From NCBI GenBank assembly GCA_037951105.1, contig JBAMJV010007476.1:62001-126000 (forward strand): a DNA stretch of 64,000 nt, given 5' to 3'. Positions 23,466 through 34,424 of this stretch are shown piece after piece. The translations under genes were made by a program, and so were the position numbers. The notes below the pieces were generated by a model, which saw only the letters and a program-made list of their open reading frames with translations, searched no databases and had not been told where the DNA came from. The stretch is from Echinarachnius parma. Taxonomy: Eukaryota > Echinodermata > Echinoidea > Clypeasteroida > Echinarachniidae. How positions within the stretch are numbered: position 1 is the stretch's first letter; each line of letters starts with the position of its first letter.

Positions 23466-24278
23466 ATGGCGGCCGCGTCTGATACTGATAATGGGCGGAG
23501 ATTGGACCTAAATGATGGGTACGAGCTGGTGAGTGGCCTCGGGTCCGTGGTCAAGATCAATGCGTACGAAGTCGTTGACGTGACATCCCCAGGGCATCTC
23601 GCAGAGGGTGAAGACACATCCTCAATCGGGGCAACCGGAGAGGAACATTTAAAACGCACAAGTAGTGTCTCTATGTCAGATATCCGCAATAAATGCGACG
23701 GTGCTTTCTTGGCAAATGTGGATGGTAATTCTTACAATGATGAGGGAGCTACGAAGTCCGTCTCGACCACGCTCAGATCTCCTCAGATTAAACTTACGTT
23801 AAAAGGGTTTAGGAAGAAAATGGTGCGCTGGAGTCGGCATTTTAATCTAAATAAATTCAACCTTGACAACTTTCCCACTCGCTCGCCATTTCTACCACGA
23901 AAAGCGTTTGCGGGCGGGAACGCACTCGGCAACGATCCGTGTCCGGATGTCGTATCTGGGTCTCGGGAATTCGAAGTACGAGCGTCGTGTTCTTCCGACC
24001 AGGGGTACGACTTACTGGAATCGCAATTTAAAGTCTTGAATTCGCAACTGCACGGTTCAGACAACTTGACGTCAACGGCTCGCTGTAAAGGGGCAAAGGA
24101 ACGATGTTCCGACGATGGTTATGACTTGTTGGGTGAAGTGGTGAAGGATGACCCAGGACAAGCAAGTAATGCAGCGGACACTACTCAAAGAAGCAAGTCC
24201 TCCAGTATCAGAGCCACGCTGGTAAACGTCGGGCAAAAGATTGCGGAATGGAATTCGCTTACGAATCATTCGGAATAA
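23466..24278 (+). CDS. Unrecognised 270-residue protein, intronless
   Basis: I do not recognise this protein. The frame is much longer and more GC-rich than others in the non-coding background, starts at AGCAAATGG (good context) and shows ordinary amino-acid variety. It has no signal peptide or membrane span, so it is probably cytosolic or nuclear. Two kinds of short motif recur. The first is a tyrosine motif: DGYELV at 17-22, AYEVV at 33-37, QGYDLL at 179-184 and DGYDLL at 217-222. The second has the form I-K/R-x-T-L-x5-K-M/I-x2-W, at 108-122 and 248-262. The tyrosine motifs fit both YxxPhi sorting and SH2-type signals, but neither role is shown. A basic stretch at 116-125 (RKKMVRWSRH) could bind membrane or nucleic acid. 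AATAAA overlaps the stop codon at 24274. Another AATAAA at 24358 lies inside the adjacent mobile element. Confidence 0.7.
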   Translation: MAAASDTDNGRRLDLNDGYELVSGLGSVVKINAYEVVDVTSPGHLAEGEDTSSIGATGEEHLKRTSSVSMSDIRNKCDGAFLANVDGNSYNDEGATKSVSTTLRSPQIKLTLKGFRKKMVRWSRHFNLNKFNLDNFPTRSPFLPRKAFAGGNALGNDPCPDVVSGSREFEVRASCSSDQGYDLLESQFKVLNSQLHGSDNLTSTARCKGAKERCSDDGYDLLGEVVKDDPGQASNAADTTQRSKSSSIRATLVNVGQKIAEWNSLTNHSE

Positions 24279-24300
24279 ACATAATACATCTGTTCCAAAT

Positions 24301-25043
24301 GGCTTGCAACGAACAGTCACGTATCACGTATCACGTTCACGTTTTGCGCTATTTCGTAATAAAAGGTGACTCTAATTTGCGAAGAGTAGGGCCTACCATT
24401 CGTTGTTTTCCACGCCGGTAAAACACGAATTGTCGCGTTTACCAAAACGTGACGTGAGTGTTTAAAAGGGTGTGTTGAAATTGTTTGAAGCCGAGACCGA
24501 GAATTTTCAACATTTTCGTGGCCGAGACCAGGGTTCTTCTCAATTTTCGAGGCCGAGACCATCGGTAATGATGGTCGAGACTCCTTAAATGTGGTCTTGA
24601 GACCAGCTACAAGTCTACAAGTTGTAAAGGGCGTGGGGGTTCAACCCTCCTCCCCCCCCCCCCCCCAAAAAAAAACAGTCATTTTTTGTCAAAGGGGTGG
24701 GGGGGGGGGGGGTTGAACCCCCCATACCCACCCATATCCCCCGCCCCCCTGGGTACGCCTATGCTTGTTGGTAATTGGTATATATAACAGTAGGTAGGAC
24801 TGGTTCGTTATCGGTTGAATTTAAACCGAGAATTAGTCTCTTCTCAATGACAATTTACCTTCTTCTTTTTTTTTTTACTCAAGCGCCAATTTACGTGAGC
24901 TTTCGTGGTTTGCATATAGTATATCAACAAACTGTTGGGTCACGTAACCCAACACTTCGTAGACTTGGGTGACCTTTTTCACGAAAAGGCGCAAAACGTG
25001 AACGTGAACGTGATACGTGATACGTGACTGTTCGTTGCAAGCC
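24301..25043. mobile_element. 743-bp Mutator-like MITE with 9-bp target duplication
   Basis: Terminal inverted repeats of roughly 90 bp begin GGCTTGCAACGAACAGTCAC and contain the tandem word CACGTATCACGTAT. The perfect 9-bp direct repeat GTTCCAAAT flanks it at 24292-24300 and 25044-25052. Long inverted repeats with 9-bp duplications fit MULE-type elements. Inside are three GGCCGAGACC-like repeats and a G/C homopolymer hairpin at 24640-24722. No transposase is present. It begins 22 bp after the last sense codon of the orphan gene and may supply that gene's poly(A) signal at 24358. Confidence 0.88.
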
Positions 25044-25052
25044 GTTCCAAAT

Positions 25053-26980
25053 TTACCAGTCATGCAACCAAATAACGCTGGGACTCCTAAAGCACTTTAT
25101 CAAGCATCATCGGCGGCATTAAATGGTTATTATGGAAGTGGCTTGTCGTTTTTCTAGACCACGGGCCAAAATGTAAAATGTGCAATCGACACAACAGGCT
25201 ACAACACGTTAACAATCTACTTAAGATACTAGAGAGAATCATGAATAGTTGGAGATTATGAGGACATAAGGACATCGAGATTTGAGACACCTACAGAAAT
25301 GCAGGGACACAAGAAGAACGCTCACTATTCTATGGTTGACAGGTACAGTGACAGTTACAGTGGCCTAGCCTGGTCGGACTGATTGGGGGCACACATAATG
25401 TATTACCATATTTTTTTCATAAATGTCCCTCTTTTGTTTCTATTGCGTGTTTTTTAAAAATCAAGTTAGGGAAGAGCCCCCCTGTGCCTCATGTAGCTAT
25501 GTCACTGCTATAGAAGTAAAATCATACTGACTATGATCAGTTTACAGATCCTTACAGATACTGCATTATTAGGCCTATTAATCGAAGGACTAGTGCAGTA
25601 AACCATGCATGGTTGACGGATAATAATAAAAACCTAATTTTAATAAAGCTGTTTACAAAATTGATACAAATGAAGTAATTTCTTGAAATCAGGAGAATGT
25701 AGACCGTATAGGATATCACTCTGAACAAAATAATTTCTTCATTATAGGTGTGGTAGAGCGCATGCTTTCCGATCGTGAGATTCCGAGTTTGAACCCAGCC
25801 CACTTCGTTTTGTCCTTCAGCAAGGCATTTAATCCACATTGCTGCTCTCTACTCAGGTGTATAAATTAGCTTGGTGCACCTATTTTTATTATCATTATCA
25901 ATTGGAAACACAGTAGAAAAGTATGAAACACTCTTATACATGTATGTAACCATTGAGCATTATATTATATATATCATATAAGTCTGAAATATGTAAATTT
26001 AATATTGATATACTGTATGTTACATCAACTATAATTAGCCTTAGAATGTTTTCTTTCTCATTGTTATTGGAGAGCACATTGATATGCAGTAATGGTAATG
26101 AAATGTGCTACAACTATAAGAATCCGTGATTATTTATTTTATTACTATAAAATATTATGTAAGTTATATAATCCTCCTTTCACACAAATAATTGTTTGCT
26201 AAGGCCCAAGGGCACTGAAGCATATATGGATGGAAGCAATGTTTGCCCTTATTTATTGTATATATATAAATATAACACTTACAGTATGTGTATATTGTAT
26301 GTATTCCCTATAAAACGATAATCAAGCATTTTGAATTAGTTTCTGATTGTATATCTGAGTAATGATGAGTATTGGAATAGGAAGGAAAAGTTAATACATC
26401 TTTTAGTAAAAATAGAACTTCCAAACACAAAATACAGACACGGTTATTTATATTTATGTAGCACATAAACAACACACACACATGCACACACATGCATGCA
26501 TGCACACACACAGACAGACAATGACATACATACACAAACAAACACACACGCACGCACATACATACACTTTTGTTTACATATGAATAAATAGGGGAAACAA
26601 TCACACCTAGAAAATAAAATATTGTACAACTAAAAATCACAAATGAAACAGATTTGAAATGTATTTTCATCACAAACATAATGTGATTTATTATTTACAT
26701 ATCTACTGGAAAACAATTACAATTTAGAAATTCTACTCATACAAATTGACAGTATTTCTGTATGTTATTAAGTAACATTCATGAAAAATAATATGAAATT
26801 AATCTACTCTATATGTATCACAAATAAGATTTCCCAGAGGCTATAATTCTAGAGAAATAAATGTTTCTAAAAATTAACCTACAGTTTTCTAAACTTTTCT
26901 GTCTATAACAAAACAGGATTGCACAATAGTTCATAACAAGACATTTTTTCATCATATTGACATTTTCATTTTAATTCTTA
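25053..26980. other. Non-coding; SINE at 25747-25900
   Basis: No gene was seen. A tRNA-headed SINE copy lies at 25747-25900 (TGGTAGAGCGCATGCTTTCC, CCTTCAGCAAGGCATTTAAT, then ACTCAGGTGTATAAATTAGC). CA-rich DNA at 26470-26570 produces spurious minus-strand frames. Confidence 0.6.
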
Positions 26981-27056
26981 ACCCGTTCCCTATGAGTTTC
27001 TGAAATCCCAATAGACTTTGTGCTCAACCCATTCGGTTCCCATAGCCAAGGGGTTA
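26980..27056. mobile_element. TTAACC micro-MITE copy
   Basis: It starts TTAACCCGTTCCCTATGAG and ends CCATAGCCAAGGGGTTAA, with the shared core TGAAATCCCAATAGACTTTG. Confidence 0.8.
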
Positions 27057-27382
27057 ATACAGCCAAGGGCAAAGAAACTTAACAAATAAATGATGTTGTA
27101 ATTATTCTCTTTTAAATAACTGTACACATTATCTCTTTCAAGGTAAAAAGTATAAATATGAAATAAGAGGTATAAAAGTGGATAATATTGTTTGGAATAT
27201 AAAACTTGCAATACACATTTATAACAAAGAGGCCTTCACTAGTGTTGAGGAAAATTTCTTCTGTGAAAGAGATGGACTAAATAATCATGTTTAGGGTTGA
27301 GCTATATTTCCTTTGTAAAGACATAATTATCACTTGAAAATTTAGCGCCATATATAGAGAGAAGACAAGACAATATGCAGAA

Positions 27383-27768
27383 CTTAAATCTAGTAACATT
27401 GTCCAAATCCTCAAAATCCAATTGGAACTCTAGTGGTTCCCTCATACCTTGTTGTATTCGTTTTAATAAATAAAGCATGGGACAGGTTTTATTTATTTTT
27501 CTTCCCTTTGGTTAAAAAGATATTTACGATTTAAATGTTTAGATGTTAAACTATCTACTGGATAGTCATTACCATGTACAAAGTCAGTGCAATAAGTTAG
27601 TGAATATCACTTTGCAATGATTTTTGCTCATTACTCGACCATATAACATCCATTTAACTTGAAATTGTCACACAATACCCAGTGGACATATCAGATAACA
27701 ACAATACACATTGTATCAACAATTCATCACTTTTCGCACATGTCAACAAAGGTACTAGGTCCCTTTAA
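27383..27768. mobile_element. Family A MITE
   Basis: Same interior as the other copies (TCCAAATCCTCAAAATCCAA, GGTTCCCTCATACCTTGTTG, GGTACTAGGTCCCTTTAA). Its left end has lost the GGGA. Confidence 0.88.
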
Positions 27769-27909
27769 ATCATCAACTTGACCTCCTCACTCCCACCCGT
27801 TGATAACAAGGCCATTATAGTTCATACCTTGTGCAGTGTTACGGCAACTGGAGTGGCACATTCTTGAGTGGAGTTATATTGAGTAACTTGAAAGTAAAGT
27901 AAAGTGGAG

Positions 27910-28324
27910 TTAAAGGGGACCACCAGGCAAAGAACAACACATTATTATATGTTTTGGTACCGTTTTGTGATATCAAATAGATACCCAACACTTTGCAAAG
28001 GGTTGTGTAATTCATAAACAAAGCAATTCATTTCTACCACTTACGGAACCACTACTATTTCCTGGTTCGTACGGGCCAAACATTTGCGAGTACGTCAATG
28101 CGATTCACGCGTACGTTTGTAGACAATAGAATCCCGGGCGATTCGTTCGCTCTGCACACATTAGCCTTCGCAATTCAGACCGCATACTTTAGAATGGTGA
28201 GGCGTTTTCCAATTATATATTTTTTCTGGAAACATATTTTTGTGATTTTGTCGATGGAATGGAATACTGAAGATGTTACCTTTCTTTTATAAGAATGTTA
28301 TTTTTGGGTGGTGGTACCCTTTAA
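27910..28324. mobile_element. Family C MITE, inverted copy
   Basis: It starts TTAAAGGGGACCACCAGGCA and ends GGGTGGTGGTACCCTTTAA. It is the reverse complement of the element at 13127-13564, including the word GTTTTGTGATATCAAATAGA. Confidence 0.9.
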
Positions 28325-28426
28325 TATGTTGTGGTTGAAATAAATAACTTGAAGAGTAACTTGAAAGTAAAGGAGAGACTGAGCTTTCGATCCTAGCAGA
28401 ATCATTGTCAGTTGTTAGGGGCAACC

Positions 28427-28625
28427 AGTGGCGTAGCAACCAGGGGGGGGGGGGCATGGGGGGCACGTGCCCCCCCCCCCCCCCCCAATAATTTGAAGAG
28501 AAAAAACAATAGGAAACATAAGGGAACATTTTTGTTTGTAAAAAAACAAAGAAATACATAAGGTGTGCCCCCCCCCCCAATAATTGTACGTGCCCCCCAA
28601 TCAGTCCGAGCACGCTACGCCAATG
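28427..28625. mobile_element. GGCGTAGC-ended element
   Basis: It starts AGTGGCGTAGCAACC and ends CACGCTACGCCAATGG. Poly-G and poly-C runs lie inside both ends, with the core AAACATAAGGGAACATTTTT. A relative lies at 51994-52246, and weaker relatives near 25375-25505, 31090-31262 and 47505-47610. Confidence 0.75.
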
Positions 28626-28634
28626 GGGGCATCA

Positions 28635-28865
28635 ATAACAAACATGTCACCATCTTATTGTATGTCATATCATATCTTTCATTTGTGTGTATAACACAGT
28701 TATTTGTAGAGAGAATAAACATTCAGAATAGCAACAATAACAAGCATACATTATCAGGATATCACCATCCTATTGTAGCTTATGTACAATATCTTTCATA
28801 TTTTTAAATCAATGACACAATTACATGTAGAGAGAATAAGCGGCATTTAGCATTCAGAAATTAAA
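28635..28865. repeat. Local tandem duplication, two units of about 125 bp
   Basis: Both units contain CACCATC(T/C)TATTGTA, CAATATCTTTCAT and GTAGAGAGAATAA. They are diverged from each other. Confidence 0.75.
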
Positions 28866-29084
28866 ATGTGGATGAAATATTTGGCAAACAAGCATGTAAT
28901 ATCAAGAATCATTTTGAAATACTTGCATTTTACTTGGAATTTAAACTTAAAGAAGGAAATATAACGTTGGAAATAGCACACATTTATCTATCATGGGTTA
29001 CATATTTTATTGTATACACTCAATGGGATTGTGTTCCTGGTGATTGGCTATTGTACAAAATGGCAATACATAACAAAAATAATA

Positions 29085-29170
29085 ATAATAATGTTTGCGA
29101 TTTATATAGCGCCTAATACATGTATGATTGATAATCATCTCTAAGCACTTTACACTATTATTACATTAGT
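29085..29170. repeat. LINE-type 3' tail family
   Basis: (AAT)n is followed by GCGATTTATATAGCGCCTAA and ATCTCTAAGCACTTTACACT. Short relatives occur at 7950-8010, 36060-36150, 36665-36740, 50685-50735, 53775-53850, 56510-56585 and 62375-62420. The form resembles the short 3' ends left by L2/CR1-like retrotransposons and SINEs that use them. This assignment is from memory of the pattern only. Confidence 0.55.
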
Positions 29171-29301
29171 ATTAAAAGAGGAAGAGTCAATATCTTGTCC
29201 ATCATATTAAAAAGTCAAATACTAAAATGGTCTGAAACTGAATTCACTAACATAATCTCATTTTAATTGCTATGACTAGGAAATAATATGAAACTTCTGA
29301 T

Positions 29302-29936
29302 TTAAAGGGATCTAGTAACTTTGCTGACATTTGCAAACACTAACAAAGGGTTGATAAAGTGTGTATTTCTGTGATCAAATATGTCCACTGAGTAATGTGT
29401 GAAATATGGTTGACAAATGAGCAAAAATGCAAAGTGATATTTGCTAAGCCATTGCCCAACCTCTGTACACAGCTGTAAGGATCCAAGGGAGACTTTCAAA
29501 TTCGAACATTTCAATTATAAAAATGTTTACAGCGAAAGATATTTGGAAAAGAGCGCGTGCTTTCTGATCGTGAGACCCCGAGTTCGAACCCTGCCCACTG
29601 CCTTTGTCCTTCAGCAAGGCATTTAATCCACATTGCTGCTCTCTACCCAGGTGTATAATGGGTACCTGGTCTGGTGAAAATTAGCTTGGTGCACCCATAT
29701 AGGGTTGCCCGCTAGTATGCTCCCCGGGGAGTTGAGAATGTGTACAATATCATTGTGCGGGTCTGAACTGTACCAAATGACCAGGGATAATAATAAGCGC
29801 TTTGAGCACCTTATATTAGGTGGATATTGCGCAATATAAATATCCTATATTATTATTATTATTAAAACCAAAACTTGGTCCATGCTTCTATTGGTAATAC
29901 AAATACATTTTGACAACGTTACAGGATCCCTTTAAG
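29302..29936. mobile_element. Family A MITE split by a SINE
   Basis: It starts TTTAAAGGGATCTAGTAACT and ends TTACAGGATCCCTTTAAG. It is interrupted at about 29551-29869 by a SINE. Confidence 0.88.
29551..29869 (+). mobile_element. tRNA-headed SINE, near full length
   Basis: The head contains GAGCGCGTGCTTTCTGATCG and the box-B-like GAGTTCGAACCC. The body contains CTTCAGCAAGGCATTTAATC and AGCTTGGTGCACCC. The tail reads AATAATAAGCGCTTTGAGCA, then GCGCAATATAAAT, and ends in (ATT)n. A shorter copy lies at 25747-25900. Confidence 0.82.
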
Positions 29937-30110
29937 CACACAAGGAAATGGCTACATCTAGAGCAGTTTGCATTGTTGTTTGACAGATGTAAATGATGTT
30001 ATGAATATGCTTCCTATTGTCTTGAAGTTTTGAATCCACAATTTCAGTTTCACATGTACATGTATCATGCTCATTTCCTCATAATTGACTTGGGTTTCAA
30101 GGAATACACT

Positions 30111-30210
30111 TAAAGGGTACCACCCGGCAAAGAACACATAATTATATCTTTTTATACAGTTTTGTGATATCAAATAGATACCCAATATTTTGCAAAGCTG
30201 ACACCCCATA
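30111..30210. mobile_element. Family C MITE fragment
   Basis: It matches the CCACCAGGCAAAGAA end and TTTGTGATATCAAATAGATA of family C, then breaks off. Confidence 0.75.
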
Positions 30211-30290
30211 ATTATCATTTCTACATCTATTATCTCACTTAACCAGATACCAGTGTAAAAATAAGGACCTTGTAATATACATATTCATGA

Positions 30291-30836
30291 TTAAAGGGGT
30301 AGTTCAGTTTTGGTATAGAGGGTGCTGCCAACAAATTTTTTTGTGAGATAATGAAAAACTGAGTGTACAAATTGAAAGACTTTAGAGCATACAATTTTAA
30401 TGGCAGAATAAACTTTATTTGATCAAAATCGGTTCAGAAACGGCTGAAATATCAATAAATATATCCGATCATAATATATCTGGGCCCAGATTTATTCAAT
30501 GATTTTTTTTTTTAATTGTTTAAATGCTTACACTTTTTCAAAAATTTTCAAAAGGGGTTTTTAAATAGTTGTTGATGATCTCTCTATTTAATCATTATTT
30601 CAACAAAACATCACATGCATAATTTTGTATGAAAATGATTGAAACCAATGCTTTTTTAGAGAGCGCTCTTTTGTGTTTGAATGGCTCTTTTTTAATAATA
30701 ACAGGCTTTTAATTTAGTCGTTTGTTAATTTCTATACATTTCGAGCATGGTGGAGTTATAACTATTAGTTTGTAATGTTATTGTGCAGGTTTGGTTTCTA
30801 AAGCTCAGCCTTACCAAAACTGTACTACCCCTTTAA
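30291..30836. mobile_element. Family B MITE, uninterrupted copy
   Basis: About 546 bp. The ends are TTAAAGGGGTAGTTCAGTTT and ACTGTACTACCCCTTTAA. It is useful as the reference for the nested copy at 16782-17677. No clear target duplication is seen here. Confidence 0.9.
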
Positions 30837-31484
30837 TTGTACAATCAACCAATTGATCAATATATTGATTAATTAATTGCGAGTACAATTGATTGATTAA
30901 TTGTACAATCAATCATGGCTCTTTATGTTATGGGACCCTGATATGAAAGCAGATTTATAGATAAAAATGTCTTGTTGAAGGACATAAAAACCAGGGCAGT
31001 GATTGGTTTAGAACTTGGACATCAAGACCTGAAGACACATGCCGTGCATTACTAGACAGAAAATAGAAATTGTTGATGGTATAGGCAGAGGCGAAAGGGA
31101 GTCGAACTGATTGGGGAGGCTTGCAAACTATTGGTGGGACACACTATGTTTGTCTTTATTTTGTAAATAATTTCCCCCTTATATTTTGTATTGCTTTGTT
31201 GAGGGAGGGCACATGCCCCTTCCCCCCCCCCCCCCCCCCCCTCCTCCCCGCCCTGTAGCTACACCAAGGAGTATTAGACTACTTATCATTCTAGTACACT
31301 TGTTGGGGTGCCAATCTTAGCTTTCCTCATTTATTGCAGGATGATGTTTGCTTTGAACAGGCAATATAAAGTAGGTTTGGGGCTTCAACTTATTAGCCTG
31401 TTCCTTTACTAGATTATGAAACCCTCTGGAGTTAATACAAGACCCACCAGGTTCCCATAGGCACTGGGTTAATAACTCACTTTA
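30837..31484. other. Non-coding: palindromes, C-run, micro-MITE
   Basis: It holds nested TTGATTAATTGTACAATCAA dyads at 30837-30915, a C homopolymer at about 31220-31242 and a micro-MITE at about 31400-31473. TTTATT at 31330-31335 gives AATAAA on the VPS8 sense strand and is a candidate poly(A) signal about 900 bases after the VPS8 stop. Confidence 0.5.
31330..31335 (-). terminator. Candidate VPS8 poly(A) signal
   Basis: The first AATAAA found by eye in the sense direction downstream of the VPS8 stop. Variant signals closer to the stop cannot be excluded. Confidence 0.3.
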
Positions 31485-32234
31485 TCCAATAAAGACGAAC
31501 CTCAGCATAAAATCATGCTGAAGATAGAGAATGAAGCTTGGTTGAATTGAGAGTCAGTTTACAAGTTAGTTGTCATCTTCACTCCATGGTGGTGCTTTTC
31601 TTGGTTGAATTGAGAGTCAGTTTACAAGTTAGTTGTCATCTTCACTCCATGGTGTTGCTTTTCGTAGCTTGAAGCTCTGTTGATGTTGAATGCTCTTTGC
31701 TTTGATCCGGCCAAACATGGATGGGTTGATGAATTCTATCAACTCCTTAATCTATCCAATAAACATACATTTAGGGATAGCGTCATAAAGCTAAAGAATG
31801 TACCTTGGTTGAGTTTAAAGAGTCAATTTACTCATTAAATCTTCATCTTTACTTGACACAGAAGCTGATCTTAGTTTGAAGCTTTCTTGATGTGAGATGC
31901 TGATCGGGTTTCACCAGGCCAGAAGAAGTAGTGTTGGTGCTTCGACCTTTTCATAACTCACTCTATCCAATAAAGTCACTCCTTGGCAGGAGAGCTTCCC
32001 AAAGTGATAGATTGTAGCTCGGTTAAGTTTTAAGAGTCAGTTTACTAGTTAGTCTTCATCTTCACTTGACATGGTGTTACTCTTAGCTTGAAGCTCTCTT
32101 AATGAAGGATGCTGTTTCCTTTGACAAGGCCAGGTGTGAATAGTTTGATGCATTGTACCAACACAGCCTCAATCTATCCAATAAACATACTCTTAGGGAT
32201 AGTGTTGTAGCTCGATTAATAGTAGATTTACAAG
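31485..32234 (-). repeat. Four degraded copies of the last VPS8 exon
   Basis: Units of about 60-215 bp lie directly after the stop codon. Each carries the end of the coding exon (sense words CATCCTTCAT and GTGAAGATGAAGACTAAC) and a shared CTATCCAATAAA-type spacer. The clearest copy (about 32048-32165) has a TAA in place of the glutamine codon after ILH. They would form part of the 3' UTR and are not coding. Confidence 0.85.
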
Positions 32235-34424
32235 TTAGTCTTCATCTTCACTCGGTGGTGGTGCTAATCTAAGTTTGAAGCGCTCTTGATGAAGGATGCT
32301 GTTCGGTTTGACCAGGCCTGATGATGTAGGGTTGGCGCGTTGTGTCATCAATACCTCACTGAGTATTGCAAGCTGGAATAGAAGAAAGTAGAATATACAA
32401 TTATTGGAATGATTTTTTGCTTGAATTTATAATCAGTAATACAAAGGGAACAAACAAACAAATACAAAATACAAAATGTGGTCTATTATGCAGAGGGTCT
32501 TTATAGATTAAAATAGATAGGAATTAAGATGAAGGTCAGTGGTTTATAATATACAAATGGACGCTACAACACATTTGACCGTACTTGTATTAGTGTGACC
32601 TATGGGTAGTTGTAATACATGTACAAATAATGTTTAGTTTACACCCGTTTGTTTAATTTAGCTTTTTTTTTATTGAATGTATGCATATTTCATACTTACA
32701 TTGTACTTCAAATATCTAAACATTGGTATAAAACAATTCCAGAAAAAATTAACCCTAGCAAATTATGAATTCCTTGACATTGAAAGACTTTTGGAAGGTT
32801 TGAACTATTCAGAAAATTGTTTGTCACCTGTTGCAATCCATCCAAAAGATTCCCATGGGCACAATGTTAGCAAAGGCAGTTGTAGAAAGTCAAAGGAACA
32901 TCCCTTAGAACTTACCCTTGAAGGTCCCTCCGTCCATTTCTTCAGGTTATCCAGTGATTCTTCCTGCTCTGGTGTCAGATCCACCTGAGAATAATTATAA
33001 TGGGAAATTACAAAATGCAAATTGCAAAAAGGATCTCTCTAAGGGCTAGTACAAAATGAGTATAAAAGTAACTTTCAAATGATAGCGGATTAAATTCTTT
33101 GTTTATTATTTATTATTTATTTATTTATTAATGGTATTTATTTTGAACACGTATGGCAGCAAACAAGCTGAATTGCACGTGCTAAACATTCAATTAAAAC
33201 AAACAATGTAATTCATATAAACGCGAACAAACAATGTAATTTATATAAACGCGAACTTATTCAAATTGTTTTTCATATTCAACCATAAGATGCATCTGGC
33301 AATAGGGGTTGAGAACCAAGGAATGTGTAATCAAATCGATGGGCACTTTTAGGATTTAAATTTGCCCCATTCACTAAAAGATAGAAAATATGAAACAACC
33401 TGTTCCCTTTGATATTCTGAAATCTCCATAGACTTTGTACACAGCCCACCCGGTTCCCGTAGTCTAAGAGGTTAAGAAAGAAGTCCAGTGTACAAAAAAC
33501 TTTTACTGCAAAGATCTTACCTCATCATCCTTTGGCTTTCCAGAGGCTCCGCCTCCAGATGCAGAAGCCCCGCCCACTCCTTTCCTTATATGGTCGTCAC
33601 CAGAGCTGAAGAGGCGTGGCCTCCTGTTTGGAGTGAGTGCAGCGCCTCGGCGGGCGGAGTAGCACTGCAGACACGTCCAGTGTTTCTGACCATCAATAGT
33701 GGCTGAACAACCGGCAGTTTGGAGACAGGTGGTGTGGTACGTGTGGCCGCAGCTGGACAGATTATGAACAAATACAATAATGAAAATGTTATCAAAATCC
33801 TGTTTAAAGTATTTTGATCATATAATGTAATTTGTATAACACTCAATGAAGAACAGTCCTTTAAAGCCCAAATGTCCATCAGATGGTCAAATCTATCCTA
33901 GGTTATTATAGTGTAAGGATAAGATTTTAACATACATTAGAAATTGTGAATTTAGTTCATGATGGTTTAATTTAGTTCATGGCTTGAGGCAATAATGTCA
34001 AATTATGTGTTTTAATCATGAATGTATTTATGTACATGGTCTCGTAATGGAACAGTTCTCAAGCAAATTATGAAGCTATGAACAATTGGACTGATATAAC
34101 TCACCCATCCAATCCAACAACTGTCTTTGCACATAATAACAATACAATGTTCACAAGTACCTTTGAATTAACCACTTGGCTATTGGAACATAATGGGTCC
34201 TGCATTAACTTTATGGGGATTGTAAAATCTAGTATGGGACAGGTCAAGTTGAATTACCTGAAGATAAGAATGCTGTCTGACTCTGTCGAGTATGCATAGT
34301 TCTTGTAACATATCATGCAGGATTCCTGGCGTGGGATGAGCCCTCTGTTGGCAGCAATGGTCAGATTCTTGACTGACCAGTACAGATCTCGGTCCAGCAG
34401 GCGATTGGCCGTCTTTAGTAACGT
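32235..34424 (-). CDS. VPS8: VPS8 exons 32-35: RING-H2 finger and C-terminus
   Basis: Exons: 34258-34424, 33521-33752, 32916-32984, 32235-32372 (stop TAA at 32235-32237). The zinc ligands are C1054 and C1057 (CMIC), C1075 and H1077 (CGH), H1080 and C1083 (HTTC), C1101 and C1104 (CLQC), a complete RING-H2 set split by one intron. The 33521 exon then adds a low-complexity arginine- and glycine-rich linker (ALTPNRRPRLF, GGASASGGGASG) that is weakly conserved in the family. The final exon encodes LAILSEVLMTQR and the acidic end APPPSEDED, which parallels the human tail. Confidence 0.96.

Noticed and set aside
32677-32988. 103-residue plus-strand frame
   Set aside because: It lies antisense across a VPS8 exon and intron and has no independent support.
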